Shown here piece after piece: positions 38,758 through 51,540 of a stretch of 64,000 bases of DNA; positions within the stretch are counted from its first letter, which is position 1; each line of letters opens with the position of its first letter. Source of the DNA: Pseudemcibacter aquimaris (GTDB lineage: Bacteria; Pseudomonadota; Alphaproteobacteria; Sphingomonadales; Emcibacteraceae); contig NZ_CP079800.1 of NCBI RefSeq assembly GCF_028869115.1, forward strand, positions 3,075,501 through 3,139,500, in the 5' to 3' direction. The position numbers and the translations under genes are program-made. The notes beneath the pieces were generated by a model, which was not told where the DNA came from, made no database searches, and worked only from the letters and a program-made list of their open reading frames with translations.

Positions 38758-40407
38758 TTATATCGTTTCCTTATCCCCATTTAAGATATTCATTAAATCA
38801 CCCAACCTATCTTCATATACCCGCCAACGTTCAACGGAAGATTTATAGATCGGTTTACGCACTTGTGCGGCGCTGGCGGTGGTGACGTTTCCTTTTTGTT
38901 TATGGAAATCAAGAACATCATCCTGCCAATCAAGATCGGCGAACTGAACCAATTCTTTTGCTTGATTTTCAAGATCATCGACCACATCTTCGTAACCCAC
39001 TTCGGTCATCATGCCCTGTGGTAAAACATCACGCCAATGATCCATCATATCCTGATACATTTTATAATAATCACCCAGTTCCTTAAGATCATAGGCATAA
39101 TGAATGGGTTCAAGGAAAAGGCGCGTATAGATCGACACACAACAATCCATCGGATTACGGGTTGTATGAATGATTTTTGCGTTCGGCAATATTTTCGAAA
39201 TTACACCTAAGAAACGATAATTACCCGGCATTTTATCAATGATGCGTTTTGCATGTGGTGCACGGGTTTTAATATCGGCCAAATACGCTTCACCAATGGA
39301 ATTTAATTCATCATCCGACAAGATACCAATGCCATTTGGAAAATCAGAACATTTTTCCTTGATCAAATTACCAAGGGTCGTGAGTTCACCAGCGGCAAAA
39401 ACATCCGAATGGCTTGATAATATTTGTTCCGTCAGGGTTGAACCGGATCTGGGCATGCCGACAATAAAAATCGGTGTCGGGTCATCATTCGCGCCCTTTT
39501 TGGTCGAGCAAAATTCAGCATTAAATACAGATTTTAATTCATCATGAAATTTTTCCGCGGCCTGACCATCATATTGGATCATTTCACGCATTTTTTTATT
39601 GCCCAAGATATAATGGTCAAAAGCCACATCATGATCACCCAAATCCGCGTAGACCTTACCCAATATAAATTCACGTCTTGCCTGATTAATGGGCGGCATT
39701 TTGGATGGATCAAGTTCTTCAAGAATTTTGATGTCCTTGTCACCGGATTTATATTTTTTTAGCCCCGATAGATTATGATGTGCTTCGATATAATCAGGGC
39801 GTGTTTTGATCGCCGCTTTCAATTTTTCCTTGGCCCCATCCAGATCACCCGCCGCGATCAACATGGACGCAAGGTTATTCAGCGCTTCCACGTTTCCTTT
39901 ATCTAATGAAACAGCCTTTTTATACGCGGATTTTGCGCCCGCCTCATCACCGGATTTTTCAAGCACGGAACCAAGGTTGTTATGTGCGCTACTGTTTTTC
40001 GGGTCCAATTTCAATACAGTTTCAAATGCGATCCGCGCGCGACTCAAATCGCCAAGCACATTAAACGACAACCCCGCGATATTATGGGATTTGGCATCAT
40101 TCGGATTTATGCTTATCGCGCGTCCTATGAAATTCACCGCGTCTTGCGGTTTTCCGGCAAAGAATAGAATTTCTGCCATATCACGAACGTAATTTACATT
40201 ACGTTGGTCAAGGCTTCCTGCGCGCTGTGTCATGGCAAGCGCCATATCAATGCGCCCGGTTCCAAGGGCAATTTGACCAAGCAAATGATAGGCCGGATGG
40301 AAACGATCATTGGCGCGGATAATATCCTGACATGTTTTTTCCGCCGCCGCCAAATTTCCCTGATTGGCGAACGACACCGCCTTTTGTATCGCCTGATTTA
40401 AATCCAT
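38758..40407 (-). CDS. TPR-repeat sulfotransferase family protein
   Basis: A 549-residue fusion. Residues 1 to about 280 are tetratricopeptide repeats (AYHLLGQIALGTGRIDMALA, NSSAHNNLGSVLEKSGDEAGA). From about 310 a sulfotransferase domain follows with the PAPS 5'-phosphosulfate loop GMPRSGSTLTEQILSSH and the 3'-phosphate motif KIIHTTRNPMDCCVSIY. Such TPR-sulfotransferases are common in alphaproteobacteria and their acceptors are unknown. Its start shares a base with the GNAT stop, and the lyase starts 24 bases downstream. Confidence 0.9.
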   Translation of the reverse strand: MDLNQAIQKAVSFANQGNLAAAEKTCQDIIRANDRFHPAYHLLGQIALGTGRIDMALAMTQRAGSLDQRNVNYVRDMAEILFFAGKPQDAVNFIGRAISINPNDAKSHNIAGLSFNVLGDLSRARIAFETVLKLDPKNSSAHNNLGSVLEKSGDEAGAKSAYKKAVSLDKGNVEALNNLASMLIAAGDLDGAKEKLKAAIKTRPDYIEAHHNLSGLKKYKSGDKDIKILEELDPSKMPPINQARREFILGKVYADLGDHDVAFDHYILGNKKMREMIQYDGQAAEKFHDELKSVFNAEFCSTKKGANDDPTPIFIVGMPRSGSTLTEQILSSHSDVFAAGELTTLGNLIKEKCSDFPNGIGILSDDELNSIGEAYLADIKTRAPHAKRIIDKMPGNYRFLGVISKILPNAKIIHTTRNPMDCCVSIYTRLFLEPIHYAYDLKELGDYYKMYQDMMDHWRDVLPQGMMTEVGYEDVVDDLENQAKELVQFADLDWQDDVLDFHKQKGNVTTASAAQVRKPIYKSSVERWRVYEDRLGDLMNILNGDKETI

Positions 40408-40829
40408 TATTCAATTGGCTTTTTAAAATTAAATGATGTGATGGTGAATCCTTCGCGGAAATAAAATTTGTGGCCCTTTCCGCGCTGTACCCCGCTATCT
40501 AGCACCAATTGTTTAAACCCATTTTCACGGCAATATGCCGTCAGCCAATCAATCATCATCTTGCCGACACCCTTTGAACGGGTGTTTTCATCAGAAACCA
40601 GATCATCCACATAAACCATCGGCCCGGTGAATAGACGCGTTTCACGGCGAAAGAATGAACAACCAACGCATTTTCCATCGTCCATAACGGCAATTAATGA
40701 CCCGTTCTGTCCTTCCATTTCACGGATAAGGCCAAGATAATCTTCTTCATTAACATGGGGGCGAAGCTGGTTCATCACGGCGTAGGTATCCATGATTTCG
40801 CGATCGGTTTTGCATTCTATGATGTACAT
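40407..40829 (-). CDS. GNAT family N-acetyltransferase
   Basis: A 140-residue acetyl-CoA-dependent acyltransferase. The chain shows VYVDDLVSDENTRSKGVGKMMIDWL, where RSKGVGK is the acetyl-CoA pyrophosphate loop (motif A), then GFKQLVLDSG and the C-terminal HKFYFREGFTITSFNFKK. The acceptor is unknown. It is the first gene of the apparent five-gene operon; its stop overlaps the sulfotransferase start (TAATG). Confidence 0.9.
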   Translation of the reverse strand: MYIIECKTDREIMDTYAVMNQLRPHVNEEDYLGLIREMEGQNGSLIAVMDDGKCVGCSFFRRETRLFTGPMVYVDDLVSDENTRSKGVGKMMIDWLTAYCRENGFKQLVLDSGVQRGKGHKFYFREGFTITSFNFKKPIE

Positions 40830-40946
40830 TTTGTTCCTCTTTTTACACTTAACATTTTTACCGTGAATTGGAATGGTAATGCAACGGTGAAAATCATCGC
40901 ATTTTTACCTGTTTTATTTGAGCCATACTCAAATAAGCGTTATAAG

Positions 40947-41360
40947 ATGACCATAATGCTTAGAATAATTAGACATTACAAATTGAACATCAACATGTTT
41001 GCTGCATTGGTCATTCTTATAAATGCCCTTGCACCACTTTCTGTTGCGGCGAAGGATTTATCCGGGGTCGAAGATCTATTCGGTGATAAGATTATCATCT
41101 GTACACCGACCGGCATAAAATATGTAAGCATTGATGAACTTAATGGCCTGACAAGTTCTGATCAGGACCAATCACAATCCCACTGTCCACTCTGTTTGAT
41201 AAAAGTTTCAGCATCCGTCCTATACGCTATTAATCTTTCTGATGCTTATGAAATTGAGCATAGAAAATCAAACGGACAGGTTTTTTCTGCTGATCATATC
41301 AATAGGTCAGCATCCATTATTGGCGCAGCAAACCCACGCGCACCACCCGCTTTTCTCTAA
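40947..41360 (+). CDS. DUF2946-like secreted Cys/His protein
   Basis: A 137-residue secreted protein. The signal sequence (MFAALVILINALAPLSVAA) is followed by a soluble part with HCPLCLI, the CPxC motif of DUF2946, and a C-terminus PRAPPAFL typical of that family. DUF2946 genes often lie beside copper genes, and here PCuAC and SCO1 follow, so a role in copper handling is inferred. The ATG at 40947 is chosen (40956 is an alternative); longer in-frame readings overlap the GNAT gene on the other strand. Confidence 0.75.
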   Translation: MTIMLRIIRHYKLNINMFAALVILINALAPLSVAAKDLSGVEDLFGDKIIICTPTGIKYVSIDELNGLTSSDQDQSQSHCPLCLIKVSASVLYAINLSDAYEIEHRKSNGQVFSADHINRSASIIGAANPRAPPAFL

Positions 41361-41451
41361 CTTTCAAAATAATTTTTACATGTATCTACCCGTTTTTGAC
41401 GATAAACGGCGGATCAACCCCTATACAAATTACAAGTTAAGAGAAAACAAA

Positions 41452-41886
41452 ATGAAAAAAATTCTATTTATCCTTTTTGCGCTTTGCGCCGTTCCATTAA
41501 GTACGCAGGCACAAGAAAAAGACATTATCATCACCAATGAATGGGCACGCCCAATCCTTGCCGCCGGCAGACCAGGCGGTGCATATTTCCATGTTGAGAA
41601 TAAAGGAAACACCGCAGATAAACTGATCAAGGTTTCATCCACAATTTCACCACGCGTGGAAATTCATGAACACACCATGAAAGATGGGGTCATGAAAATG
41701 TCCCAAGTTGAGGGCGGCCTTGAAATCCCTGCGGGTGGTTCAGTGGAACTTAAACCGGGCGGTTATCATATTATGATTTTTGAAACAGCAACAAAATATC
41801 AAGAAGGCGATAAGGTTGAACTGACACTTTATTTTGAAAATGCTGGCGAGATTACAAAAACACTCAATGTTATGAAAAAACGCTAA
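41452..41886 (+). CDS. PCuAC-type periplasmic copper chaperone
   Basis: A 144-residue secreted copper chaperone of the DUF461/PCuAC family, which delivers Cu(I) to cytochrome c oxidase. A signal peptide ends near residue 20 (STQA). The copper site is the set H72 or H74, M83, H106 and M108 (HEHTMKDGVMKM, GGYHIMIF). The start has a 9-lysine-rich MKK opening and the SCO gene starts one base after its stop, so the two are coupled. Confidence 0.92.
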   Translation: MKKILFILFALCAVPLSTQAQEKDIIITNEWARPILAAGRPGGAYFHVENKGNTADKLIKVSSTISPRVEIHEHTMKDGVMKMSQVEGGLEIPAGGSVELKPGGYHIMIFETATKYQEGDKVELTLYFENAGEITKTLNVMKKR

Positions 41887-41887
41887 C

Positions 41888-42502
41888 ATGAGTAACGCGA
41901 ACAATTTAAACAAAAACAGGATGCGTTTTTTTCTAAGCGCATTTCTGTTGATACTTGCTGTGGGTGTTTGGTCAATATATCTATTGAAAGATGACACCCC
42001 AACGGCAGGTGAAAACAGCCGTGCCCTTATCGGCGGGCCATTTAGTTTAACCAACCACCTTAATCAGCACGTTACTGATAAAGATTTCCTTGGTAAATAT
42101 ATGCTTGTGTATTTTGGTTATACCTATTGTCCGGATATCTGCCCAATGGATTTACAGATCATGTCAGACGCGCTTGAAATGCTTGATCCGGAAATTGTTA
42201 ATCAAATTAACCCCGTTTTTGTCAGTGTTGATCCTGAGCGCGATACGGTTGATATCATGGCAGAATATGTCAAATATTTTCATGATGATCTAATCGGGTT
42301 AACCGGCACGGTGGAACAGATTGATGCCATTAAGGCCGAGTACCGGGTTTATGCGGCAAAAGCCGATGATACGGAAGATTACATTGTCGACCATACATCC
42401 TTTACATATTTGATGGGTAAGGATGGCAATCTAGTGACCCATTTCCGCCATGCTGAGGATCCGGAAAAAATGGCGGCGAGAATTACATCGTTAATTGAAT
42501 AA
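41888..42502 (+). CDS. SCO1/SenC family copper protein
   Basis: A membrane-anchored thioredoxin-fold protein, 204 residues, that helps assemble the CuA centre of cytochrome c oxidase. An N-terminal membrane segment spans about 13-33. The copper ligands are C81 and C85 in YTYCPDICP and H169 in VDHTSF. GPFSLTNHLNQ opens the domain. It lies in a copper delivery set with the PCuAC and DUF2946-like genes and ends at a terminator. Confidence 0.95.
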   Translation: MSNANNLNKNRMRFFLSAFLLILAVGVWSIYLLKDDTPTAGENSRALIGGPFSLTNHLNQHVTDKDFLGKYMLVYFGYTYCPDICPMDLQIMSDALEMLDPEIVNQINPVFVSVDPERDTVDIMAEYVKYFHDDLIGLTGTVEQIDAIKAEYRVYAAKADDTEDYIVDHTSFTYLMGKDGNLVTHFRHAEDPEKMAARITSLIE

Positions 42503-42511
42503 TCATTAATA

Positions 42512-42540
42512 AAAAAGGCGGCTTTTAAAGCCGCCTTTTT
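42512..42540. terminator. Bidirectional terminator between SCO1 and lpd
   Basis: A perfect 11-bp stem, AAAAAGGCGGC (42512-42522) and GCCGCCTTTTT (42530-42540), with a TTTTAAA loop. A and T runs on both sides let it end transcription from both convergent units. Confidence 0.92.
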
Positions 42541-42561
42541 AAATTCTTTGCTAACCAATTC

Positions 42562-43983
<1,422 letters not shown>

Positions 43984-44010
43984 TTATTATTATTAAAGAT
44001 CAAATGCTTC

Positions 44011-45228
44011 TTAAAGGTCCAACACAAGACGTTGTGGATCTTCCAGATTTTCTTTTACACGAACAAGGAACGTTACCGCGCCCTTACCATCAACAATACG
44101 GTGATCGTATGAAAGCGACAGATACATCATCGGGCGAATGACAATTTCATCATTCACAACAACAGGACGTTTCTGAATTGTGTGCATGCCCAGAATACCG
44201 GACTGTGGCGCGTTCAAAATCGGGCTTGAAAGAAGTGATCCGAAAACACCGCCATTTGAAATGGTGAATGTGCCGCCCATCATGTCTTCCATGGCAAGCT
44301 TACCGTCACGGGCCAAACCACCAAGGCGGCTGATTTCTTTTTCAATATCCGCAAAACCCATGTCCTGTGCATTTTTCACAACCGGAACAACAAGACCGGA
44401 TGGCGTTGATGCGGCAACACCAACGTTATAGTAATTTTTATATACGATGCTGTCTTCACGGATTTCCGCGTTCACTTCCGGAATTTCTTTAAGTGCTGCT
44501 ACGCAAGCTTTGGTGAAGAAAGACATAAAGCCAAGACGGCAACCATGTTTCTTTTCAAAAACTTCTTTATATTGCGCACGTAGTGCCATTACAGCCGACA
44601 TATCCACTTCGTTATAAGTGGTCAGCATCGCAGCCGTATTTTGTGCATCCTTAAGACGTTTTGCGATTGTACGGCGAAGGCGTGTCATCGGCACGACTTC
44701 TTCTTGTGCTGCTGCAGGTGCCGCCGCAACAGGTGCTGCTGCCGTCGCTGCAGGTGCTGCTGGCGCACCAGATAGATGCGCAAGCACGTCTGCTTTTGTG
44801 ATCGTACCACCAGCGCCAGTGCCTGTTACTGTGTTAAGGTCAACGCCTTTTTCTTCAGCAAGTTTTGCTGCTGCCGGTCTTGCGTTAACGCCTTTTGCTG
44901 GGGCTGCTGGTGCTGCGGCCGGTGCAGGGGCTGCTTCAGCTTTCTTTTCTTCTACGGCTGGTGCCGGTGCTGCGGCGGCAGTACCGTGTGCCGTTTCATC
45001 AATTTTGCCAAGTAACGCGCCAACTTCAACGTTGTCGCCTTCTTCTGCAACGATTTCTGCAAGTGCACCGGATGCTGAGGCTGTTACCTCTAGTGCAACT
45101 TTATCTGTTTCGAGTTCACATATAACTTCATCAACTGCAACGGCTTCGCCAACGGCTTTATACCATTTTCCTACTGTTGCTTCGGTGACTGATTCACCAA
45201 GTACCGGAACGTGAATTTCGACGGTCAT
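44011..45228 (-). CDS. odhB: 2-oxoglutarate dehydrogenase E2 (dihydrolipoyl succinyltransferase)
   Basis: Core of the 2-oxoglutarate dehydrogenase complex, transferring succinyl to CoA. It has 405 residues. The lipoyl domain covers 1-77 with lipoyl-lysine K43 in [11 protein letters not shown], then an Ala/Pro linker, an E3-binding domain at about 112-148 ([16 protein letters not shown]), a second Ala/Pro linker and the acyltransferase domain ending with [12 protein letters not shown]. An AAGGAG ribosome site precedes the ATG. Confidence 0.98.
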   Translation of the reverse strand: MTVEIHVPVLGESVTEATVGKWYKAVGEAVAVDEVICELETDKVALEVTASASGALAEIVAEEGDNVEVGALLGKIDETAHGTAAAAPAPAVEEKKAEAAPAPAAAPAAPAKGVNARPAAAKLAEEKGVDLNTVTGTGAGGTITKADVLAHLSGAPAAPAATAAAPVAAAPAAAQEEVVPMTRLRRTIAKRLKDAQNTAAMLTTYNEVDMSAVMALRAQYKEVFEKKHGCRLGFMSFFTKACVAALKEIPEVNAEIREDSIVYKNYYNVGVAASTPSGLVVPVVKNAQDMGFADIEKEISRLGGLARDGKLAMEDMMGGTFTISNGGVFGSLLSSPILNAPQSGILGMHTIQKRPVVVNDEIVIRPMMYLSLSYDHRIVDGKGAVTFLVRVKENLEDPQRLVLDL

Positions 45229-45281
45229 ATGACCTTCTCCTTATTATTATTTATAAAATAAATTATCTTTTCTTAATTGCC

Positions 45282-48218
45282 TTACCTTGTGGTCACGGTT
45301 AGTGCCATATCAAGTAATTCGGCTTGTTCTTTCTTATGTCTTTCCATCAGGCCTGTTGCTGGTGATGCTGCTGCCGTTCTTCCTGCGTAAACAGGACGGG
45401 ACGCATTACAACCCGCCGCAACAAGTGCGTCTTCGATATATGGATCAATATAATTCCATGAACCCATATTCTTTGGTTCTTCCTGACACCAGACAACCGT
45501 TTCAACATTTGTGAAACGCTTAAGCTCTTTAACAAGTGCTTCATGCGGGAATGGATAAAGCTGCTCGACACGCATCAGATATGTATCTTTTTGGTCGCGC
45601 ACTTCACGTTCCGCAAGCAGGTCATAATAAACCTTACCTGTACAAAGGATAAGACGTTTGATGTCTTTATCTTTATTGATCTTAACGCTTGTTTTATGCG
45701 GATCACTTTGTGCATCATCCCAAAGCAGACGGTGGAATTCTGAATTTTCTGCCATATCTTCAATTTTGGAAGTTGCAAGCTTATGACGCAATAATGATTT
45801 TGGTGTCATCATAATCAGCGGCTTACGGAACTTACGTTTCATTTGACGGCGCAGAACGTGGAAATAGTTCGCAGGCGTCGTACAGTAAACGACCTGCATA
45901 TTATCTTCGGCACAAAGCTGAAGATAACGTTCAAGGCGTGCTGATGAATGTTCTGGTCCCTGTCCTTCGTATCCATGTGGAAGAAGAACAACCAAACCAC
46001 TGAAACGTAGCCATTTTGATTCACCGCTTGAAATGAACTGGTCAAAGATCATTTGCGCGCCGTTTGCGAAATCACCGAACTGTGCTTCCCAAAGCACAAG
46101 TGCATTTGGTTCCGCAAGTGAATATCCATATTCAAAGCCAAGTACCGCTTCTTCGGATAGCGCACTGTCAATCACTTCGTATGTGGCGTGGGCATCCGGC
46201 CCGTCACCTGCATGGGCAAGTGGGGCATAACGGTCTTCAGTTTCTTGTTCGATAAACACACTATGACGTTGCGAGAATGTACCACGTTGACAGTCCTGAC
46301 CGGATAGTCTTACGCGGTGACCTTCGCGAATAAGTGTACCGAAGGCAAGTGCCTCTGCAGTTGCCCAATCGAAATTTTCACCGGCTTCAAACATGCGCGC
46401 TTTCGCATCCAGTGTTCTTTGAAGCGTGCGGTGAACTTTAAAATCATCAGGAACCGTTGTAAGCAAACGACCAAGATCATTAAGTTCATCAATATGAACG
46501 CCAGTTTCACTACCGCGACGCAGATCATCATCAGGACGTTCAAGTCCAGCCCAGCTTCCAGCGAACCAGTCTGCTTTTTCTGGTTTGTAATCTTTGGCAG
46601 CTTCAAATTCCACATCAAGGTAAGTGTGGAAATCTTTCGCCATTTGATCAGCTTCAGCTTGGGTAAGAAGACCTTCACGAACAAGACGTTCAGCATAAAT
46701 TGAACGTGTTGATTGCTGGTTCTTAATACGTTTATACATCAGTGGCTGTGTGAAGGATGGCTCATCGCCCTCGTTATGGCCGAAACGGCGATAACAGAAC
46801 ATATCGATCACAACATCTGATTTAAATTTCTGTCTGAATTCTGTGGCAACCTTCATCGCGAATACCACCGCTTCAGGATCATCACCATTCACATGGAAAA
46901 CTGGCGCCTGAACCGCTTTCGCCATATCAGACGGGTATGGTGATGAACGCGAATAATGTGGTGCCGTTGTAAAGCCGATTTGGTTATTCACAACCACGTG
47001 GATTGTACCACCCGTGCTATAACCACGCAGTTCGCTTAACGCGAACCCTTCGGCAACAATTCCCTGTCCGGAAAAGGCCGCATCACCATGCATCAATAAT
47101 GTCAGAACACTTGTACCGCCAACATCATTGCGCTGTGTTAGCTTCGCACGTGTTTTACCAAGTGCAACAGGGTTCACCGCTTCAAGGTGAGACGGGTTCG
47201 CCGTCAGTGACAAATGAACTTCATTGCCATCAAATTCACGGTCCGCAGATGCACCAAGATGGTATTTCACATCGCCTGATCCTTCGATCTCATCCGGTGT
47301 GGATGATCCACCATGAAATTCATGGAAAATCGCTTTAAACGGTTTTGCCATTACGTTCGTTAAAACATTCAAACGGCCACGGTGCGACATACCAAGAACG
47401 ATTTCTTTAACGCCGTTTTGTCCGCCGGTTTTAATGATTGCTTCAAGTGCCGGTATTAGGCTTTCACCACCATCGAGGCCGAAACGCTTCGTTCCAACAT
47501 ATTTCTTGGAAAGATACTGTTCATATCCTTCTGCTTCGGTAAGTTTTTGCAAAATGGCAAGCTTACCTTCGTTGGTGAAATGAATTTCTTTATCACGGCC
47601 TTCAATACGGCTTAAGATCCATGATTTACGCTCTGGACTATTCATATGCATAAATTCAACACCGAATGTTGAACAATATGTACGCTCAAGGATTTCCAAA
47701 ACTTCACGTACTGTCGCTGTTTCAAGTCCAAGAACATTATCAAGGAAAATCGGGCGGTCCATATCTTCTGGACCAAAGCCATATGTTTCCGGATCAAGTT
47801 CCGAATGATATGGTTTTTCAGTAAGACCAAGCGGATCAAGATTTGCATGAAGATGCCCACGCACACGGTACGTACGGATCATCATCAGGCAGCGGATGCT
47901 GTCCAACGTTGCCTTACGGATGTCTTCTTCACTGGCTGAGCCTTTTTTCTTTTTCTGAACTTTTTCTTCAAAGCCCGGATTAAGCGCTGACACCAGGTCA
48001 TCATTATCCGTGTATGGCCAATCAGAACGTTTCCATGATGCGCCTGGCTTTTCAAGGCCTGCGCCCATTAATGCGCGGGCATCATCCGCTAGTTCCTGAA
48101 AATATTGCTGCCATGACGCATCAACAGAGTTCGGGTCGCGCGTGTACCGCGCAAACATTTCCTCTACAAATGCACCACTGGAGCCGTTAAGAAGATCATC
48201 TTTGCTTTCTATACTCAT
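45282..48218 (-). CDS. odhA: 2-oxoglutarate dehydrogenase E1
   Basis: Thiamine-diphosphate enzyme that decarboxylates 2-oxoglutarate. It has 978 residues. The N-terminal segment LNGSSGAFVEEMFARYTRDPNSV binds E2. GMSHRGRLNVL and the ThDP-Mg site GDAAFSGQGIVAE with NNQIGFTT follow; the transketolase C-terminal part shows LPHGYEGQGPEHSS. It sits between sucD and odhB. Confidence 0.98.
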   Translation of the reverse strand: MSIESKDDLLNGSSGAFVEEMFARYTRDPNSVDASWQQYFQELADDARALMGAGLEKPGASWKRSDWPYTDNDDLVSALNPGFEEKVQKKKKGSASEEDIRKATLDSIRCLMMIRTYRVRGHLHANLDPLGLTEKPYHSELDPETYGFGPEDMDRPIFLDNVLGLETATVREVLEILERTYCSTFGVEFMHMNSPERKSWILSRIEGRDKEIHFTNEGKLAILQKLTEAEGYEQYLSKKYVGTKRFGLDGGESLIPALEAIIKTGGQNGVKEIVLGMSHRGRLNVLTNVMAKPFKAIFHEFHGGSSTPDEIEGSGDVKYHLGASADREFDGNEVHLSLTANPSHLEAVNPVALGKTRAKLTQRNDVGGTSVLTLLMHGDAAFSGQGIVAEGFALSELRGYSTGGTIHVVVNNQIGFTTAPHYSRSSPYPSDMAKAVQAPVFHVNGDDPEAVVFAMKVATEFRQKFKSDVVIDMFCYRRFGHNEGDEPSFTQPLMYKRIKNQQSTRSIYAERLVREGLLTQAEADQMAKDFHTYLDVEFEAAKDYKPEKADWFAGSWAGLERPDDDLRRGSETGVHIDELNDLGRLLTTVPDDFKVHRTLQRTLDAKARMFEAGENFDWATAEALAFGTLIREGHRVRLSGQDCQRGTFSQRHSVFIEQETEDRYAPLAHAGDGPDAHATYEVIDSALSEEAVLGFEYGYSLAEPNALVLWEAQFGDFANGAQMIFDQFISSGESKWLRFSGLVVLLPHGYEGQGPEHSSARLERYLQLCAEDNMQVVYCTTPANYFHVLRRQMKRKFRKPLIMMTPKSLLRHKLATSKIEDMAENSEFHRLLWDDAQSDPHKTSVKINKDKDIKRLILCTGKVYYDLLAEREVRDQKDTYLMRVEQLYPFPHEALVKELKRFTNVETVVWCQEEPKNMGSWNYIDPYIEDALVAAGCNASRPVYAGRTAAASPATGLMERHKKEQAELLDMALTVTTR

Positions 48219-48282
48219 ATCATTCGAGCCTTGTTATTTTTTTAAAACGGGCAATTCTAAATCAAGAATGATTTAAAAAGAC

Positions 48283-49158
48283 TTAACCCTTAAGCACATT
48301 CATCAATGTGGTGCCGAGTTCAGATGGAGATTCAGAAATATGAATACCAGCACTACGCATGGCTTCGATTTTATCTTCTGCACCACCTTTACCACCGGAA
48401 ACAATCGCACCGGCATGGCCCATCGTACGGCCCGGAGGCGCTGTACGACCCGCGATGAAACCAACAACTGGCTTCTTCGTGCCTGATGCTTTAAGGAATT
48501 CAGCCGCTTCTTCTTCTGCTGAACCACCGATTTCACCGATCATGATGATTGATTCAGTTTCATCGTCATCAATGAAACCTTCAAGAACGTCAATGAAGTT
48601 TGTACCGTTTACCGGGTCACCACCGATACCAACACACGTAGTTTGACCAAGGCCAACTGCTGTTGTTTGCGCAACCGCTTCGTATGTTAGTGTACCAGAA
48701 CGTGATACAACACCCACATTACCTTTAGTGTGAATGTGACCAGGCATAATACCAATTTTACATTCACCTGGTGTAATCACACCCGGGCAGTTAGGGCCGA
48801 TAAGACGTGTATTTGAACCCTGAAGAGCACGTTTCACCTTAACCATGTCCAGTACAGGAATACCTTCTGTGATACACACTACAAGTTCAATATTTGCGTC
48901 AATCGCTTCAAGGATAGCATCAGCCGCAAATGGTGGTGGCACATAAATAACAGATGCGTTTGCTTCTGTAGCATGAACCGCTTCATCAACAGTGTTAAAT
49001 ACCGGAAGACCAAGATGGTCATTGCCACCTTTACCCGGTGTTACACCACCAACCATTTTTGTGCCGTATGCAAGTGCTTGCTCGGAATGGAAAGTACCCT
49101 GTGCACCAGTGAAGCCCTGACAAATTACTTTTGTTTCTGCGTTTACGAAAATAGACAT
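48283..49158 (-). CDS. sucD: Succinyl-CoA synthetase alpha subunit
   Basis: Makes ATP or GTP from succinyl-CoA together with SucC. It has 291 residues. The CoA-binding Rossmann part contains [18 protein letters not shown]; the phosphorylated histidine is H248 in [16 protein letters not shown]. Its start touches the sucC stop, so translation is coupled. Confidence 0.98.
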   Translation of the reverse strand: MSIFVNAETKVICQGFTGAQGTFHSEQALAYGTKMVGGVTPGKGGNDHLGLPVFNTVDEAVHATEANASVIYVPPPFAADAILEAIDANIELVVCITEGIPVLDMVKVKRALQGSNTRLIGPNCPGVITPGECKIGIMPGHIHTKGNVGVVSRSGTLTYEAVAQTTAVGLGQTTCVGIGGDPVNGTNFIDVLEGFIDDDETESIIMIGEIGGSAEEEAAEFLKASGTKKPVVGFIAGRTAPPGRTMGHAGAIVSGGKGGAEDKIEAMRSAGIHISESPSELGTTLMNVLKG

Positions 49159-50327
49159 TATTTGGCCTCCTTAACTGCTGCTACCACTTTCTCTGCTGCG
49201 TCTCCAAGATCAGAAGCAGAAATAATGTTAATGCCGCTATTGGCCATAATTTCTTTTCCTTTTTCAACATTTGTACCTTCAAGTCGCACAACAAGCGGAA
49301 CAGTAAGTTCAAGTTCTTTCGCCGCTGCAACAACACCTTCCGCGATCACATCACACCGCATGATACCGCCAAAGATATTCACAAGAATGCCTTCAACATT
49401 CGGATCGCTAAGAATAATTTTAAAGGCTTCGGTCACACGTTCACGTGTTGCACCCCCACCAACATCAAGGAAGTTCGCAGGCTCGCCACCTTTAAGCTTA
49501 ATGATATCCATTGTTGACATCGCAAGACCGGCACCGTTCACCATACAACCGATGCTACCATCCAGTTTAATGTAGTTTAGTTCGTGCTTCGCTGCTTCCA
49601 GCTCCATCGGATCTTCTTCTGTCGGATCACGAAGGTCTTGAACATCTTTATGACGGTAAAGCGAGTTACCATCAAAACCCATCTTGGCATCAAGCACGAC
49701 AACATCATCGTCTGCTGTAACCACAAGCGGGTTAATTTCAAGCATTGCAGCATCTTTTTCCATGAATGTCTTATAAAGCGCAGCGATCACTTTTGCGACG
49801 CCGCCTGCTGCTTTACCAGTAAGACCCATGCCGAAAGCAACCTTACGGCAATGGAAACCAGAAAGACCACTTGCAGGATCAATCGTTACTGTAATGATTT
49901 TTTCCGGTGTTTCAGCCGCAACTTCTTCGATGTCCATACCGCCTTCTGATGAAGCGATAATGGCAACACGGCTTGTTTCACGGTCAACAAGGATTGACAC
50001 ATAAAGTTCATTGGCAATTGCACATCCGTCTTCGATGTAAACCTGATTCACTTCTTTACCAGCCGGGCCCGTTTGATGCGTTACCAGGTTCATTCCAATC
50101 ATATCTGAAGCAACTGATTTTACTTCTTCTACTGATTTAACAACCTTAACGCCGCCGCCTTTACCACGGCCACCCGCATGGATCTGTGCTTTTACAACCC
50201 AAACCGGACCACCAAGGTCTTTTGCGACCTGCTCTGCCTCATCCGCAGTATAGGCAATACCACCATCAAGTACTGGTGCCCCATACTGTTTCAAAAGCTC
50301 TTTCGCCTGATATTCATGAATATTCAT
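49158..50327 (-). CDS. sucC: Succinyl-CoA synthetase beta subunit
   Basis: ATP-grasp subunit of succinyl-CoA synthetase, 389 residues. It starts [16 protein letters not shown], has [17 protein letters not shown] for nucleotide binding and the C-terminal phosphohistidine-site loops ([16 protein letters not shown]). It lies between mdh and sucD, coupled to sucD by overlapping stop and start. Confidence 0.98.
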   Translation of the reverse strand: MNIHEYQAKELLKQYGAPVLDGGIAYTADEAEQVAKDLGGPVWVVKAQIHAGGRGKGGGVKVVKSVEEVKSVASDMIGMNLVTHQTGPAGKEVNQVYIEDGCAIANELYVSILVDRETSRVAIIASSEGGMDIEEVAAETPEKIITVTIDPASGLSGFHCRKVAFGMGLTGKAAGGVAKVIAALYKTFMEKDAAMLEINPLVVTADDDVVVLDAKMGFDGNSLYRHKDVQDLRDPTEEDPMELEAAKHELNYIKLDGSIGCMVNGAGLAMSTMDIIKLKGGEPANFLDVGGGATRERVTEAFKIILSDPNVEGILVNIFGGIMRCDVIAEGVVAAAKELELTVPLVVRLEGTNVEKGKEIMANSGINIISASDLGDAAEKVVAAVKEAK

Positions 50328-50379
50328 GTGCTTTTACCTTTTCCCTTTTAGAGATAATTTTAATTTTTAGCAGTTTTAC

Positions 50380-50408
50380 GGGATAAGGATTAATAAAACC
50401 CTTATCCC
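50380..50408 (-). other. Hairpin between mdh and sucC
   Basis: GGGATAAGG (50380-50388) pairs with CCTTATCCC (50400-50408) around an 11-base AT-rich loop. There is no T-run on the minus strand, so it is more likely an mRNA-processing or stability element than a terminator. Confidence 0.5.
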
Positions 50409-50421
50409 ATTTAACATCATA

Positions 50422-51444
<1,023 letters not shown>

Positions 51445-51540
51445 TTAATATAAGAATCTTTGCATTCGATTTACCTTGAAAACACTGTAAACGCAACAGT
51501 TTCTGTTCTTTTTTGGTCATATTTCTAAAGAATATTAACT

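Noticed and set aside
40755-40946. Upstream extension of the DUF2946-like gene
   Set aside because: It is antisense to the GNAT gene and would bury the signal peptide.
44618-45214. Long Ala/Ser/Thr-rich plus-strand reading frame opposite odhB
   Set aside because: It is the antisense of the Ala/Pro linkers and lipoyl domain of odhB; composition is explained by that.
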